Shown: one piece after another, positions 62,730 through 64,000 of the stretch | Position numbering within the stretch: position 1 is the first letter of the stretch | How the letters are laid out: each line of letters begins with the position of its first letter | NCBI RefSeq assembly: GCF_001888805.2 | Contig: NZ_CP019113.1 | Span: 1,054,001-1,118,000 of the forward strand | Length of the DNA: 64,000 nt | Direction: 5' to 3' | Origin: Enterobacter sp. SA187 | GTDB lineage: Bacteria; Pseudomonadota; Gammaproteobacteria; Enterobacterales; Enterobacteriaceae | Notes under the pieces: generated by a model | The model's input: only the letters and a program-made list of their open reading frames with translations | Databases searched by the model: none | What the model was told of the DNA's origin: nothing | Translations under genes and position numbers: made by a program

Positions 62730-62942
62730 ATGTCTGCTAAAATGACTGGTCTGGTAAAATGGTTCAACGCTGATAAAGGTTTCGGCTTCATCACTCCTGA
62801 CGATGGCTCTAAAGACGTGTTCGTACACTTCTCTGCTATCCAGAACGATGGCTACAAATCTCTGGACGAAGGTCAGAAAGTGTCCTTCACCATCGAAAGC
62901 GGCGCTAAAGGCCCGGCAGCTGGTAACGTTGTAAGCCTGTAA
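62730..62942 (+). CDS. CspA-family cold-shock protein
   Basis: 70-aa OB-fold protein with RNP1 KGFGFITP and RNP2 VFVHFSAI. It is closest in style to CspA/CspB/CspG (MTGLVKWFNADKGFGFITPDDGSKDVFVHF), rather than CspC/E, so it is probably cold-induced. It binds single-stranded RNA/DNA. I cannot say which paralogue it is; the location after mnmE differs from E. coli. Confidence 0.93.
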   Translation: MSAKMTGLVKWFNADKGFGFITPDDGSKDVFVHFSAIQNDGYKSLDEGQKVSFTIESGAKGPAAGNVVSL

Positions 62943-62971
62943 GCTTCTCCGTTCTAAGCAAAGCATTTTAA

Positions 62972-62996
62972 AACCCGCCTCTGGCGGGTTTTTTCG
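62972..62996 (+). terminator. csp terminator
   Basis: Nine-bp stem AAACCCGCC/GGCGGGTTT with a TCT loop and a T-run, 30 nt after the csp stop. Confidence 0.9.
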
Positions 62997-63141
62997 TTTT
63001 CAGGGCCTGCTGTTAAAGGAAATGTAAAATTCCGGCACGGCGGTTCAAATCCTCTTTTTTCCTTAATCAAACCTGCGCACAATACAGGCCATTAGCTATC
63101 CTCGTTGTCTGATCCTTCAGACCATTATCACGGAGCGAAAA

Positions 63142-63867
63142 ATGGCAACACACTTTGCAAGAGGGATCCTGACCGACGGTCATCTCACCTCAACGAGGCT
63201 GCCTTCTGCCTGCCACCACGCCGCACGTCAATTACCTGAACATCAGCGCCACCGCTTTCTTGCCTCCCGGGCGTTACTCGCTGAACTGATGTTTATGCTT
63301 TACGGCATCAGCGAACTGCCGGACATCGTCATCCAGCCGAACGGCCGTCCGGTATTTTTTGATATGCAGTTACCGCATTTTTCCCTCGCCTACGCCGGGA
63401 ATATGGTTGGCGTGGCGATCACCACCGATGGTATTTGTGGGCTGGATATGGAGTTACAGCGGACGACGCGCGGTCTGCACAGCCCCCATGCGCAGGAACG
63501 GCAGATCTTCACTAACAATGAAAAGCTGTGGATCGGTAACCAGAACGATCCCAATGAAGCCCAGACGCAGCTTATCACGCTGCGTCAGAGCGTGTTAAAG
63601 ATGGCCAGCCAGACGCAGGACTCGCCGGAGCTGTTACAGTTGCTGCCGGGCTCAGGTCGTCTGCGGGCGGCGCTGGCGGCACCGGTGGAAGCCTTGTGTG
63701 ATGCGGAGGATGTGCTGATCTGGTCGGTAGCCGTCTCACCGGCGATGGAAACGCTGCGGATCTGGGCATTTGACAGTAAAAGCGGCTGGAGCAGCCTGCC
63801 GGATATTCAACAGCGGGCGAATGCCCCTGCGGCGCGCCTGATGCGGTTCAGCAGTTTGCCTGCCTGA
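63142..63867 (+). CDS. yieE: Phosphopantetheinyl transferase-like protein YieE
   Basis: 241 aa, matching E. coli YieE (MATHFARGILTDGHL; RFLASRALLAELMFMLYGI; GLDMELQRTTRG). The ICGLDMELQ segment holds the Asp and Glu metal ligands of the Sfp-type PPTase superfamily. A target carrier protein is not evident nearby. The E. coli neighbours mdtL, yidZ and chrR are missing here. Confidence 0.9.
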   Translation: MATHFARGILTDGHLTSTRLPSACHHAARQLPEHQRHRFLASRALLAELMFMLYGISELPDIVIQPNGRPVFFDMQLPHFSLAYAGNMVGVAITTDGICGLDMELQRTTRGLHSPHAQERQIFTNNEKLWIGNQNDPNEAQTQLITLRQSVLKMASQTQDSPELLQLLPGSGRLRAALAAPVEALCDAEDVLIWSVAVSPAMETLRIWAFDSKSGWSSLPDIQQRANAPAARLMRFSSLPA

Positions 63868-63878
63868 GAGAAGGTCTG

Positions 63879-63910
63879 CCCTCACCCCGGCTATTTTGCC
63901 AGGATGAGGG
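63879..63910. terminator. Hairpin between convergent yieE and adeP
   Basis: CCCTCA/TGAGGG stem (63879-63884 with 63905-63910) with additional CC/GG pairs inside. It is the only structure in the 51-bp gap between the two stops. No T-run is visible, so the terminator role is tentative. Confidence 0.45.
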
Positions 63911-63918
63911 AGCAAGGA

Positions 63919-64000
63919 TTAATGCGCGTCGATAAAGGCAATCTTCAGCACAAACAGCAGCGCCACGACAACCACGCATGGGCTGAGTTCGCGCAGACGG
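63919..64000 (-). CDS. adeP: Adenine permease AdeP, C-terminal end (partial)
   Basis: Only the last 26 codons are inside the window; they read RLRELSPCVVVV...FVLKIAFIDAH, the last membrane helix and tail of an NCS2/AzgA-type purine permease like E. coli AdeP (YieG). The position next to yieE agrees. The rest lies beyond the right edge. Confidence 0.75.
   Translation of the reverse strand, partial: RLRELSPCVVVVALLFVLKIAFIDAH

Noticed and set aside
63035..63062. tRNA-like T-arm GGTTCAAATCC before yieE, a possible attachment site or tRNA fragment
   Set aside because: Only about 11 bases fit a T arm. No acceptor stem, anticodon arm or CCA can be built around it, and no repeat of it was found in the window.

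Overview
The window is chromosomal DNA of an enteric gammaproteobacterium (Enterobacteriaceae). Order and sequence of the backbone genes follow the Escherichia coli 82-84 min region: yicHIJ-selC, nepI-yicN, ilvNB-ivbL, istR/tisB-emrD, yidGH-yidJKL-glvGC-yidPE-ibpBA-yidQR-yidA, gyrB-recF-dnaN-dnaA-rpmH-rnpA-yidDC-mnmE, yieE-adeP. Differences such as the deo operon near yicN, absence of uhp, dgo, tna and mdtL, and intact glv genes point to an Enterobacter/Kosakonia/Leclercia-like genus rather than Escherichia. This genus-level guess is inference from gene content. No oriC, rRNA operon, CRISPR array or complete insertion sequence was seen.

Layout. 1-5.9 kb: yicH, the alpha-xyloside genes yicJI, and the selenocysteine tRNA selC. 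5.9-22.4 kb: an accessory block between selC and nepI, holding a truncated rhuM, a small ribbon-helix-helix repressor with a perfect inverted-repeat operator, a symE-like toxin, a Fur-box-flanked iron-chelate ABC transporter with a divergent MFS gene, a LysR/nitroreductase pair, a decayed contact-dependent-inhibition (CDI) toxin/immunity array, and a LacI-controlled beta-glucoside PTS operon with its own porin. 22.4-28.5 kb: nepI, yicN and a 2-deoxyribose operon (deoXPK, divergent deoQ). 28.5-30.7 kb: ilvBN with its ivbL leader and attenuator. 30.7-33.5 kb: a second accessory insert with a type VI secretion cargo module (toxin-44 protein, immunity protein, Hcp) and an unrecognised membrane gene pair. 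33.5-36.4 kb: the SOS type I toxin system tisB/istR, a DMT transporter and emrD.

36.4-51.9 kb: a secreted GH5-like hydrolase that overlaps emrD tail to tail, yidGH, a sulfatase/transporter pair with an AraC regulator (yidJKL), an intact alpha-glucoside PTS locus (glvG, glvC, yidP), the transporter yidE, the heat-shock pair ibpA-ibpB with a sigma-32 promoter and a thermometer-like hairpin before each gene, and yidQ, yidR, yidA. 51.9-64 kb: the conserved replication and translation core (gyrB-recF-dnaN-dnaA; rpmH-rnpA-yidD-yidC; mnmE), a cold-shock gene with a cold box in its leader, yieE, and the 3' end of adeP.

Themes. Sugar uptake is over-represented: alpha-xylosides, beta-glucosides, alpha-glucosides, deoxyribose and a sulfated substrate. 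Four toxin-type modules sit at junctions in the backbone: SymE, the CDI array, the T6SS cargo module and TisB. The best candidates for new biology are the tandem orphan CDI array with two-helix membrane immunity proteins (13.1-15.8 kb), the Hcp/toxin-44 module with a membrane-anchored immunity protein plus the neighbouring unknown pair (30.9-33.5 kb), and the selC-proximal repressor/operator/SymE remnant.
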